From NCBI GenBank assembly GCA_016801885.1, contig CM028895.1:21162001-21226000 (forward strand): a stretch of 64,000 nucleotides of DNA, written 5' to 3'. The translations under genes and the position numbers were made by a program. Origin of the DNA: Toxotes chatareus (taxonomy: Eukaryota; Chordata; Actinopteri; Toxotidae). Shown in pieces: positions 13,392 to 23,746 of the stretch (positions are counted from its first letter, which is position 1; the number at the start of each line of letters is the position of its first letter). The notes under the pieces were generated by a model. It searched no databases, was not told the DNA's origin, and saw nothing but the letters and a program-made list of their open reading frames with translations.

Positions 13392-14101
13392 GTAAGTTAA
13401 CAACAAAACAGCCTTTGAAATTGCTCAGTGCACTGCAGAACATTCTGAGATGAAAAATGAATTGTAAAAATATTAGTTTAATTTCTCTACAGGTCCTTCA
13501 TCATAATAAAGCAGATTGTGTTTACAGTAAATGATTGGTTTATTTTGTTACTTTTAGTTGGCTTCGATGACATTTGGTATCGAATAGAATAGAATAGAAT
13601 ATACTTTATTAATCCCTTTGGGAGGTCCCTTGGGGAAATTTGGGAATTTGGGTATCCCACTTAATACTATATCACTTTTAATATTAAGTGTAAATCAACC
13701 CCGGGCTGCTCTTGTAGCTGAATTTGCTACCATTTCAGATTAAAAACCATAGATGGGTAAAACATGCCGGGCTGCTCTTTGAGGTTTTATGTATTGATTC
13801 TCTGTGTGGCCAGTGGGGGGAGCTGCTGACTTTGCCAAATATTAATTAAAAGATTTTTCTGCAAGTTTGCAAATCTGGTGTCTGCTTCCATGGCATTAAT
13901 CACTGTGGATTACAATCTAACTACTACAAAAAGTTCTCACATTTAGTTTTACAAGTGTATTCATAATGACAGAGTACAATAAGTAGAGTACATTTAGGTG
14001 TGTGAATGATCAATAATCAGTATTATTGGCAGTAATAGAGGGCCCCAAAATCAAATTTTGCTTAGGACCCCATGGAGGCCTGGATCGGCCCTGAATGATG
14101 T

Positions 14102-16399
14102 AATAGTATTATTTTGGTATTGTCTGTTTCTCTTTTGCTCACATCTCAGTCCCTTGCTACACAACGTATTTACAGTTTCTTTTCCCCAAAAGGGAAGGGA
14201 AGCATTCCTTGTGAAGCAACTCTTCTTGACAGGGCATCAAGAAGAACTTTTTCTTTTAGTGTTTTTATGCTGAAATACCATTTCCCAACCTCATGAACGA
14301 GCTAATTTCCAATACTTTTATTCCTTCATAAGCCTGTTAATCAATTACTTGTTAGTCATTATGTTACTTAACTGGTTAACAGCAGAGCTAAGTTAGATCA
14401 GCATCAGGTTGTTTTTGTAACTATAGCAGAACTAAGTCTGTTCCCCTGAACAGTTTTTCCTTTTTGTTAGAATAGTGTGGTACACGTTGCTGCTCAAACG
14501 TCAACAGAATACTGATATACACAGTATTAAATACAATACTCAACCACAAGAAATGCCTTAGGTTTTTTTTATACATACTGTAGCAATCTGCTTAAGTGTC
14601 TTAGTTTCATTAGCAATTACAGCAACATGCAGCCTATTTTTAAAGCAACCTCACAGTAGGTAAGTTTAAAACTAATTTTTCCTGCTCCCAGCACTTTCTT
14701 TGTGCACAACTCAGTGCAACATCATGAATCCCTTCAATGAGAGGTAATCTGAAAGTAAGTGACAGCTGGCTTTTTTCTTCACCCTCAGAACTTCTATAAA
14801 CATATTGGTCTTCTGACTAAGTTGGTATGAAATGTGCTGAAGCCTTAAGGTCCCAGCAAACTGGTTTGTACTTTTATACAAAAGAGTTATAGCTTGGTGT
14901 CAGGCTCTTTGCACTGCAATTCTCCCAGCTTTTCTGTTTGATTTGTACATTATTTTGTTTATTTTCCCCTGCCATGTTATTTACTTACCACCCATTCTTT
15001 CTAACCCTACATTGATGAGTTATTTCCTCAGGAATCCTAGCTACCCATCACTTCTCCTCCACAGAAGTTCTTGGACTGAGTCTGAAAATGTTCACAAGGC
15101 CTGACTCAGCTGTGATTCAAAATTCATATAAAATACATTAGACCTCACAATGAATACAGTTAGTGATTTTTGCAGTGGTTGAACTTCATCTTGTGGTTCT
15201 AGACTAATATTCAGTTCATTACCACCACCTAGTGGACACACATAAAGGCTACATCATCTGTTCTGTGATCTCTTGAACACTGGCTGGACCTTTATGACAG
15301 GTTGAACCAGTTTTAACGTCCCAGTGGTGTTTTTACATTTGTGCTTTGTCCCACACAGGTAACCAGGACTGATGAGGGTGGGGGAATCTGTCTGTAATCT
15401 GACATGGAAGAGAGGTCAGCTTTTATTGTATGAACACACTGCTACCCCAGGTACCTATCTACCTATCCATCTGTTAATATTATTATTCATGCTTGATGCT
15501 TCCATTTCAGGGTCACTTTTCCATCACTGTTCAAATCATCTTTGGTGGTTAAATTGATATTTTGAGTTAAATAATTTAACAGTTTTAAACAAGTTTTACT
15601 TTAAACCTAGGATTCATTTGCATTTGTGTTAGTGAGCTGATCTTAAACTGAAACTTTGTTTTGTCATGTCTGGCATCAAAACTACAGTTAACATTCTAAT
15701 GCTTAACCAACAAGTAGTAGTGGTAGTGTCAGCATGTCAGTCTACCTATGCTGAAAACATGCAAATGGTACAGGAAAAGCACAGAACAGGTTTCCATCAG
15801 CTTGCCTACAGGTATGCTTTTCTGAGAAACAACAGACTACCCTGAGGTGTAATTAGGTACTAATAAATACTGTTTACTAATTAATTGAAACAATCAAACA
15901 GCAGAGACAATACTTCTGAGACAAAGATGAAATGCCTCCACACACACGCACACAAAAAACATAGCTGAGGGCAGGTTCTCTGACTCCAAATCTGTATGTT
16001 TGTATGTAGATCATTTCCACTTGTTCAGACAGATATGACAAAACAGTGACACTGTGCTTCCTATTTACCTAATTAGGCCACATGTCACTACTATGAGCAG
16101 TGAGGCAGCAGCATGAGCCTGTGGACCTGCTGCCCACAATTGCACATCTGAATTGTTCCACTGGTATCAGCAGTGGGAACCATGTAGGGAGCAAACCTGC
16201 TTCACTGGTCCTGTTTGTTTGTCACCAGGCTTGTTAGTTGCTGGCCAGAAATGAACATCATCATGCTGTTATGTTGTTCTAGGATAAAGTGCTACATTAT
16301 ATGAATACATCTTGCGGAAAAAAAGCTCTGTTTGTCCAAGATCATAAGCCTTTGAGGATAAGGTGAGCATGACGTCCACACTGAAACAAATAACATCAG
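14102..16399. other. intergenic, no gene recognised
   Basis: No convincing coding frame was found. The phrase 'cttgatgcttcaatttcagggtcacttttccatcact' at about 11558-11592 recurs at about 15491-15525, so both belong to an unidentified interspersed repeat. Confidence 0.4.
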
Positions 16400-16625
16400 A
16401 TCAATTCAAATCAAATCATTGCCACTTCTGTCTACTCAGTACACAGAGTGTACACAGTATGAGACCTACTCCTCTCTCTCCTGGAAGAGGGATACTCCTC
16501 TGTTTCACCTCCTGGGGTTTCTTACGTTTTTCCCAAAAAAGGTTTTTAGGGAATTTTTAACCAGATCGAAGGTCAAAGGACAGAGGAAGTTGTATGTTGT
16601 ATGTTGCATAGACTGTAAAGCTCTC
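16400..16625 (+). repeat. LINE 3'-UTR fragment
   Basis: It contains 'cactcagtacacagagtgtacacagtatgagacc', 'ctctcctggaagaggg' and 'ttcacctcctggggtttctt' followed by 'ggtttttagggaattttt'. This is the stock 3' UTR of teleost L2/Rex LINEs. No coding frame. Confidence 0.6.
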
Positions 16626-17985
16626 CAAAACTAATTTTTGGTTTTACACAAAACTCTCATGCAACTGGATTTTTTTGCCACTCTGAGAACTGCCTAACAT
16701 CTGAGCAACTTTCAGAAAGTAAAGAGGCATTGTAGGTCTGTAGAGACTTGAATAAAATGGCCTGACAAAATAATTTATGGAGATAGACTATAATTGGTGT
16801 TGTGTCGTTAGAGGTGATGTGTTACAATGTATCTGAATTTTTACTGTAGCATTCTGGACTGTCTGGAGATTCTTAGTAGTGTGATTGACAGGACACATTT
16901 TGCAATAATCAGGTTAGATATCAGAAATGAATCTTATAAGGTCTTAGCATCATTTCGAGTGGAGCTGGGATTTTAGCTATGTTGTTGAGGAGTAATGACT
17001 CAGTGTTAGGTTGAAATGACAGACAACCATCACTGTGAACATTTAAAGTTGACTAGTGTTTCAATTTACAACAGGTGACTTTACACATCTCACACATCAC
17101 TTTATGTCAGACAGGTGTGCCTCTAGATTTTTTAGTAGCTTTGTGACTCATGAATTATGAACATCATTATTATTTTCATCAGAATTAAAGGTGTGTGTCA
17201 GTACACTAGAAAATTTCTTATCCTGATGTCACCAAGTCTTTGTCACAGCTAGTACACCTGAGATATTGTCAGTGTGAAGGTGAAATAAACAGGAATTTGT
17301 TTATGAAACAGGCACATAAATGTAGCACAATAAATCTCAAGTTAACAGAAACAACAGGTTCAGTACAAAAATGGGATATGTGCCTACAGAAATATTCTTG
17401 ACTGTCTTTTTGACTAAAGTCAGAGTAGAGATAATAGGGATTTAACATTTATCAATTTTACTCATTTTACAGTTATCAAGAAGATTTTTGTACTTATATA
17501 TGACTTCAACAATAGTCACGGAGAAGTGTTCAGCCTTTTGAAGTGAAACTTCAAACTTATATATAGTGTTTTTAGATGACAGCACCGGTGCTTGTACATG
17601 ATTGGGCCTATTTTCACAGCTGATACCTGTGTTTTGCTGATAAATAGTGGGAAGGGAGGTTTCCACGGCTGAACTGTATTTTTTTTAGGTTTTGTGCATC
17701 CCTTCAGAAAGAGAAGTGTCATCAGTGAGTAAATGCAGGGTTGTGTCCATTGGGAAAAGTATGTTCATGTTCTGAGATGACGCTATCCCAGAATCCTTCC
17801 TGATTAAGAATGCAGTCCACAGCTCAATGCCTGATGACAAGAGTTGCTGTTATTTGTCCAGTAGATGGCATGAACAGCTGTAAAGCCAGGAAATGTTGGT
17901 TAGCAGTTGTGCCAGCAGGGGGAAGCCTACAAGCCTACAACCTGCATTCTGAGAGCACATTGTTCTGGTGGGGTAATAGGATACT
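16626..17985. other. intergenic with degraded antisense LINE traces
   Basis: Phrases such as 'tagcattctggactgtctggagattc' at 16848-16873 resemble antisense LINE sequence, but the frame is lost. Nothing else was recognised. Confidence 0.35.
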
Positions 17986-18400
17986 ACAAGCTCCTTAATA
18001 TATGATAGCTTCGGACCACTTAGGGCTTTGTAGGTGAGGAGCAGGATTTTAAATTTGATTCTTGATTTTACAGGGAGCCAATGCAGAGAAGCTAATACAG
18101 GAGGAATATGATCTCTGTTCCTGTTCCTGTCAGTGCTCATGCTGCAGCATTTTGGATCAACTGGAGAGTCTTTAGAGCAGGGGTGTCCAAACTGTTCCAC
18201 AAAGGGCCGTGTGGCTGCAGGTTTTTGTTCCAACCAAGCAGAAGCACACCAGACTTGACTCATTTAATCAACTGATCTCAGTCTTCAGACAGTTGATTGG
18301 TCAAACGGTGTGCTCTTCATTGGTTGAAACAAAAAACTCGCAGCCTGACAGTAAGGAATTGCAATATTCCAACATAGAAATAACAAAAGCACAGATGTTT
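17986..18400 (-). pseudogene. LINE RT C-terminal fragment with inserted MITE
   Basis: The minus strand reads HIPPVLASLHWLPVKSRIKF followed by KILLLTYKALSG, the conserved tail of L2/Rex-type reverse transcriptases. The LINE is interrupted at 18178-18338 by a piece of a common fish MITE beginning GGGGTGTCCAAACTGTTCC, with 'ccaaccaagcagaagcaca' and 'gttgattggtcaaa'. The LINE text resumes at 'taaggaattgcaatattcc'. The MITE copy lacks its far end and I saw no clean target duplication. Confidence 0.7.
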
Positions 18401-18424
18401 TTCTGCATTTTGTTGAGCTAGGAT

Positions 18425-18645
18425 GTGCCTGATTTTTATTTCCGTAGCTGTGTGTGTACATATATGTATGGAGGAGAGGAGGAGAAGGATATGCAGCATA
18501 TAAAACATGATACAAACAGAGTTTGCAGTGGACAATGTCAGAGAGCCAGCATTCAGATTACAGAACAGTTAGTGGATACTGTGTGCTCAGCAGATTACAG
18601 TTATGATAAGAAACAGAGCACAGAAGCAGAAAGCTGTCATGATTG
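18425..18645. repeat. LINE-tail-like interspersed repeat
   Basis: The stretch 'gaggagaaggatatgcagcat...' to 'cagcagattacagttatgat' is shared with 49790-49870 (about 100 bp recognisably alike), which places both in one interspersed family. Confidence 0.6.
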
Positions 18646-18879
18646 GTAATTATTTACATTACAGCCTGCATAAAATATTGATACAAAATATTAGGTATGG
18701 CAGTGAAGCTTAATCTCTGTGTGTATCTTAAGCAGAGTGGAACATTAAACATAGTAATGTGTTAGAAATGGACAATTGTAGACAACACAATTGTTTTTTG
18801 TGTTGGACTTCATAAATAACAAAATAACACTTTTTTTAAAATTTTGATTCTCAGTTGAAGATGAAAAAAACATGGATTA

Positions 18880-19415
18880 CAAAGGAGTGCATGAGATCTT
18901 TTTATGGTTCAAATACCACCCTCCGCAACATCTTCTGTAGGCAGTCGTGCACCAACCTCGCCTCCATCTTGCAGCCCACTCTGTGTCTACCCCTCTTCAC
19001 AAGCATCATTGTCAGTGCCCACTAGCAGTGACCCAGGATGCGGTACTGCCTCTGGCACATGAGGTTGAAGTGGAGATGGCAGAGTTACAGGCTGTGCAGG
19101 AAGCAGCTATCTCACTTCAGGACTCCAGTCTGAAAAAAAAGTCCAACCAACATCTGGAAGAGTTCAAAACTGCTCTCCATGAACTTCATATGCAATGAAC
19201 ATTTCACCTTTGTTCAGGGGAAGGGCAAGGGAAAAGGGCCAAAGTCAAAGCCAAATCCCAAGAGAAAGAAGGAGGAGCCATGTACCATCTGCTGCCATGC
19301 ATATGGAGACAGAGACAATCCCAAAACCTCCAGAAGAGTGGATGTCCTGGCTGGCTGGCTGGCTGGCATCACAAAACAGGTGCTAAAGATAATGGCAAGT
19401 ACTAGAGTAAACTGA
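18880..19415 (+). pseudogene. zinc-finger fragment of a transposon-type protein
   Basis: Two short + strand frames carry a Gln/Glu-rich helix-like part (EVEVEMAELQAVQEA, 19060-19105) and then a Lys/Gly-rich linker leading to CTICCHAYGDRDNPK. The neighbouring frame then reads SEEWMSW. The CxxC-CH arrangement followed by EEWM looks like the start of a PHD-type zinc finger with a one-base break in the middle. It lies immediately left of the inverted-end element at 19416 and may be related to it. The family is not firmly identified. Confidence 0.4.
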
Positions 19416-20129
19416 ACTGGAGTCAAGTCAGCCGTCCCTCAATTTTGTAAGTCTAAAGACACCTGAACTATTGGGCAGAGGACTTCTTGGACAACGTATA
19501 AATAATGCAAAGTACTTTTACTGTGTACTTTTGCAGTAAGCCTTTGTCAATAAGTAGTCAAAGACACCTGCACTATTGGACTCAGTACTTCTTGGACATG
19601 TCCCATTACTATCAAGTACTTTCACAATGTACTTTTGCAGTAATCCTTTGTCAAAGTCTCTCATATCAACTATAAATATGCTTCATTCACCCCACTTTGA
19701 TCTTTAATAAAAATCATATTTTCAATAAGTAGTAAAGACACCTGTACTATTGGACTCATTACTTCTCGGACAACATGTCCTATTACTATCAAGTACTTTT
19801 ACTGTGTACTTTTGGCAGATACCACCTGCTCATCAGGACCAAGAGACCACACCAAGTGAACAGTCATGTGGAACAATTGGGGTTCGGTGTCTTGCTCAGT
19901 AGAACAGTCGATTGTGTACCTCCTGTGCCACAACCACCCAAATATCTTGTGAAATGTAGAGAACAAGAGGACAAGAATGAGAATTTTTACAGCAGTCAAG
20001 TAGACGGTGTGGTATTTCTGTACCTGAAAATGACAACTCCAACAACTCTGTACCATAACTTTTATTTACAAAATCAAAATAACTGTGTTGATCAAACCTT
20101 CTTCTTCTTTTCTCTGCATCATTAAATGC

Positions 20130-20560
20130 AGACTGAGCTACTCCAGTCTCTTGTCCTCGCTTTTTGGCGTTGGCTTTCATCCATCCCCAGGCACTGCTCA
20201 TGATACCACCATTCACAGGTGTCTCACTGAATCTGTAAGATCAAATGAAAAACAATAAAATTACAGGTCTTTCCACACAATCTTCTATCAGTTCTTAATC
20301 TGTGTAAATTTTAAATGAATTCGGTTGTCCTTACTCTTGTCAATCAGGCAATGTGGTTTTGTTGACAAACCCATTTACTCTATAGTTATAATACATATCA
20401 TAATTTTTTATAATATTGAGATACGGAGAACACCAATTATACATACTCAACATTGTACAAGCCCATACCCAGTAGTGGGATCCCGGAGCCTTGGAGACAG
20501 AGCGCATTGAACAGTTGTTCTCCATATCAAACACTGCAAGAAGAGAACAGTTCATAGTAA
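20130..20560 (-). pseudogene. possible downstream exons of the Ulp1-like gene
   Basis: A minus-strand acceptor CTTCTTGCAG at about 20536 precedes VFDMENNCSMRSVSKAPG. Further on, a frame reads GGIMSSAWGWMKANAKKRGQ and then a Lys/Arg-rich stretch. They lie between the inverted ends and on the same strand as the protease exons, which is the only reason to group them. No family was recognised. Confidence 0.3.
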
Positions 20561-21510
20561 TATACTGTATATGTGCAGAGATAGCCTTTTGTCAGCAGCA
20601 GCAGCAGTACAGTTGAATTATACATGGCTGTAACTTGCAGCGAAACACATTACTTAAATCACCAACTCTGGTTGAATCATTTTTGAGGATCTGATGTAGT
20701 TACAAGGGACTTGGTGCTTGGTATATGACATGTCTATTGCGTATTACAAATAGACATAGTCTTACATTGCTAGGGAAAGGCCTTGCAAAGTGACTCGTTT
20801 TTACTTCATAGGGCTGAATTCAGAAAAAATGACTTCCACATTATTGCCCAAAAGATTGGTAGAAAATGATGATCTGTATGCAATAGATTGAAAATTTTAC
20901 TTGTATATACCAAATCACAAATTATCTGCCAGACAGACTAATGCCTTAGGTCTCCAACCGTGTTTTTCTTGCCTTGCCCTCTGCTTGTCTTTACTTGCCT
21001 ATACCACCCTGCCTTAAAATCTCTGATTTTCCAATAAAGTACAATTTAAGTCTTGTATTGCAGAAAGAAGCAAAGATATTTCTGAACGCCAGTTCAAGTA
21101 AAAGCAACATTAGAATACATCATAATTTTTGTAAAACATATTAAGCTTAACTTGAAAATCTGTGTTTCAGATTTCAATAGGAATAGTTTCAGTATAAAGT
21201 GCACAATGGCACCAATTCACTGTTTTTGTGAATGTGGTTTTCTTTTGACTGAAACAAAAACCCAAGTTCAAATCAATAGTTCTTTGGAGGAAAAGATTGC
21301 CACATCATTTTTTCCCATGTAATCAAACATCATGTGGACATGTGCTAAATTTTCTTGGTTTGCTATTTTAAAAAATGTTTATTTTTGCTTTTGGTTGAAC
21401 TCAAACTTGTCACTGAATTAAAAAGCAGCAGAGTTCTAGTAAATTTTGCAACAGACATGGAATAACATAAATAATATAATTAATATAGTGGTGAAAGTAA
21501 ATAATTTTAC

Positions 21511-22199
21511 CATGGTGACAATGACCCCACAACTGCTGCTGTCATGTTGAACTGGATGGTGCATGGTTGTGCCTTTCCATTTGACAGTCCCCCAGTCCTC
21601 TTTGCCATAGCAAATCCTTCTCATGTTGAAGTACTGCCTTTGGAAAACACAAAGTGAAAGAGTATCTTATGTAATAGCAGGTAGGGAGAGATTTTAAAAA
21701 ATAAAGCTGAGACTACCAAGCACTGACTAAATTTTAAAGTATTCTGCGTTTTGTGTGCTAGGCAGTGGCTCTATGTTTGACAGTCTGCAAACGGATGACT
21801 TTCAGCGCACTGTCTAGGATGTGTCCAAGGCACCTTTGTTAGTTTGACGGCAGAAAAACTGTCTTTGAATCCAGCGGAAAGTCTAAAAGGGACAGAATTA
21901 CTTTTTACATTAGTAATAGGTTTATTCAAGGTGTGTCATCCAAAAGTCCAATCAGAGTGTCAGCTCCCATTCCCTTTAAGAGCAGATGCGCTCTGCGCCG
22001 TGGGCGGACTGTTTCATGATGGAATTTTAAAAAGGCGCGATTCCACTGCGCTGCTCCTGAGGTAAGAATTACAGATACCATATTGTATATTTCAGTTGCT
22101 GACTTACCACACTCTTTTAGCAGCTTCTTCAGACTGTTGTTCTTTTGGATTTGCCACTGGGTCCACCAAAAAGACTGAGCTTGTGGCATGAACTATGTA
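21511..22199 (-). pseudogene. Ulp1/C48-like cysteine protease exons
   Basis: Minus-strand exon 22199-22108 (acceptor TTGCAG, donor GTAAGT) reads YIVHATSSVFLVDPVANPKE. Exon 21637-21511 (acceptor CCAAAG, donor GTAAAA) joins it in phase as VWQYFNMRR and goes on to VQHDSSSCGVIVT. The H...D...Q-x5-C-G order is that of Ulp1-type (C48) peptidases: D in FLVDP, Q in VQHD, and the nucleophile C in SSCGV. Such domains ride on several eukaryotic DNA transposons. The catalytic His exon and any transposase core were not located. Confidence 0.55.
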
Positions 22200-22855
22200 C
22201 TGCAACAAATGTGATGTTATGTCAGAACAACATCAAACAAAGACCAAAACATAAAGGGTGTTCTTATGTTAGTCGGACGAATGAAGTTTCTTTCTAGTCG
22301 ATATGAGAGATTTTGACATAGGATTACTACAAAAGTACTTCATATACATGTTGTCCAAGAAGTACTGAGTCCAATAGTACAGGTGTCTTTGACTACTTAT
22401 TGAAAGTATGATTTTTATTAAAGATCAAATTCGTACGAATAAAGCATGTTTCTAGTGGATACCAGAGACTTTGACTTAAGATTACTCTGAAAGTACACAG
22501 TAAAAGTATTTCATATTATTTTTACATGTTGCCTCATGTTCTCTGTCCAATAGTACAGGTGTCTTTGGACTTACTACATAAAGAAAGTTTTTTTTATTTC
22601 CTTATTATATTCATTCTTTGAGATGCTCTGTCTTTCACATTACAACGCCGCATTAATGCATTTACCGTAAGCATTAAAATACGCGCGCAATCCAAATTGA
22701 GAGACGGCTGACTTGACTCCAGTGCTTTGCTATCTCTGAACGGCATCAATGGATCTACTGTGTTAATGCATATAAATGCATTTATATTCTTATTTTAAAA
22801 CTTTTATAACATTTAAAATCAACTGTAAATGCAACAATTAGATTAACAATATTGG

Positions 22856-22880
22856 GTTTTTTTTTTTTTTTTTTTTTTTT
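22856..22880 (+). repeat. poly(T) tract
   Basis: An uninterrupted T run of about 23 nt. It could be the antisense tail of a retroposed sequence, but no adjoining element was recognised. Confidence 0.9.
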
Positions 22881-23099
22881 AATTCTCTCTTCTGTTAGAT
22901 TTGGGGGTACTCTGGCCTCTATTAAAGGCGGGTTCTTTATGAAAATGTCCTAGATCTGCAAACAGACATGGGTTTGCTATAACTCATCGTATTGTGAAAT
23001 GGAATTAGGATGAGTAAACACAGGCACTTCTTGGTTCAGCTGCTCCACCCTTCACAAGACCTACACGGTCCTTCATCCCCACGGAGCTCATCCTCTCAG

Positions 23100-23691
23100 G
23101 CGCACCCCAACAGTCCTTCAGCACCTGTCGCTTACATTCGTTTCCTCTAGAAATTTTCGCTTTGACGCCTCATATGTGACCATTATTTGTCAGTGAACTG
23201 ACGTCGTGTCTTGTAGTACGCAGCCGCCTGGCACGCCGGTGCGCCGCGGCGTGGAGATCCAACCAAAGCGCAGCAGAAGCAGCTTTGCGTCGGAAAGAGG
23301 TGTATCCTGATAACTAGCAGTGTAGAGCCGCTGGTCCGCGGCATCCTGATGTAAATACAGAATAGAATATGTATCTAACACAATGTAAAGGTTAGATTCG
23401 TCCGTGGGCATCGCCTCATGCTGCGCGCGCCCAGAGTGTTTACTACTATAACACAACGCAGACGATGCGGCGAGCAGTGGGTGTACGCTCCTGAAGACCG
23501 CCGTGGGTGAAGACAGAAGAGGAGCTGCATTCAACCAGCCTCTCTACCACTACAGCACAACCACACGCCGCGGATGATGTGTTTTTACTCCCTGCCGTTC
23601 TCCATACTCTCTCGGTTAAAGTCGACGGAATCGACGTACAGAGATTAAAGACATTTCCCCCAGCAGCTGCAGCAAGAGCCACAGAATCAAG
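23100..23691 (+). promoter_or_regulatory. kcnk10 CpG-rich promoter and 5' UTR (predicted)
   Basis: CpG density rises sharply against the AT-rich surroundings, for example GCACGCCGGTGCGCCGCGGC at 23230-23249 and 'ctgcgcgcgcccag' near 23420. The stretch ends at the kcnk10 ATG, so a CpG-type promoter and first-exon leader is the natural reading. No TATA box was found and the start site is not known. A short upstream frame, ATG ATG at 23574 to TAA at 23646-23648 (24 codons), would sit in the leader if transcription begins before it, and could dampen translation. Confidence 0.55.
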
Positions 23692-23746
23692 ATGAAATTT
23701 CCGACTGAGAATCCAAGAAAACCAGGGAACATGAACCCTCCACCAG
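23692..23746 (+). CDS. kcnk10: kcnk10 exon 1 (N-terminus)
   Basis: ATG in acceptable context (A at -3), reading MKFPTENPRKPGNMNPPP, then one base of the next codon before donor GTTAGA (phase 1). The first ten residues match the MKFP isoform of mammalian TREK-2. Exon length is 55 bp. Other mammalian isoforms use different first exons; none was recognised here. Confidence 0.8.

Larger units (their letters stand above)
12162..14093 (+). mobile_element. hAT-type element A, internally deleted, 8-bp TSD
   Basis: The left end starts CAGGGCCGGCCCAGGC. The right end, read in reverse, starts CAGGGCCGATCCAGGC. Both are flanked by the same octamer AATGATGT (12154-12161 and 14094-14101), the 8-bp target duplication expected of hAT elements. 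The 1932-bp interior keeps three small 5' coding exons but no BED-finger or DDE/RNase H region, so the element cannot transpose by itself. A short LINE-tail scrap ('atagaatagaatatactttattaatccc') sits inside at about 13580. Confidence 0.9.
19416..22723 (-). mobile_element. DNA element with inverted ends and Ulp1-like exons
   Basis: The left end reads ACTGGAGTCAAGTCAGCCGT and the right end, reversed, reads the same. The match extends about 32 bp with two differences. Inside each end are copies of a subterminal unit built on ACACCTG-N-ACTATTGGACTC plus TACTTCTTGGACA: about 19453, 19560 and 19735 in direct orientation, and about 22341 and 22523 inverted. This is the layout of transposase-binding subterminal repeats. 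No clear target duplication was found, so the outer limits may be slightly off. The superfamily is undetermined. Confidence 0.6.

Noticed and set aside
18178..18345. MITE insertion with a full pair of ends
   Set aside because: Only the left end is recognisable; no matching right end or target duplication, so it is recorded only as a fragment within the LINE.
19453..19785. Spaced repeats that could suggest a CRISPR-like array
   Set aside because: The units are irregularly spaced, imperfect and mirrored at the other end of the element, as expected for subterminal transposon repeats in a eukaryote.
23507..23695. 62-codon frame overlapping the kcnk10 start (ATGA overlap)
   Set aside because: It starts at GTG and has no ATG inside; GTG initiation is not credible in a vertebrate leader without further evidence.
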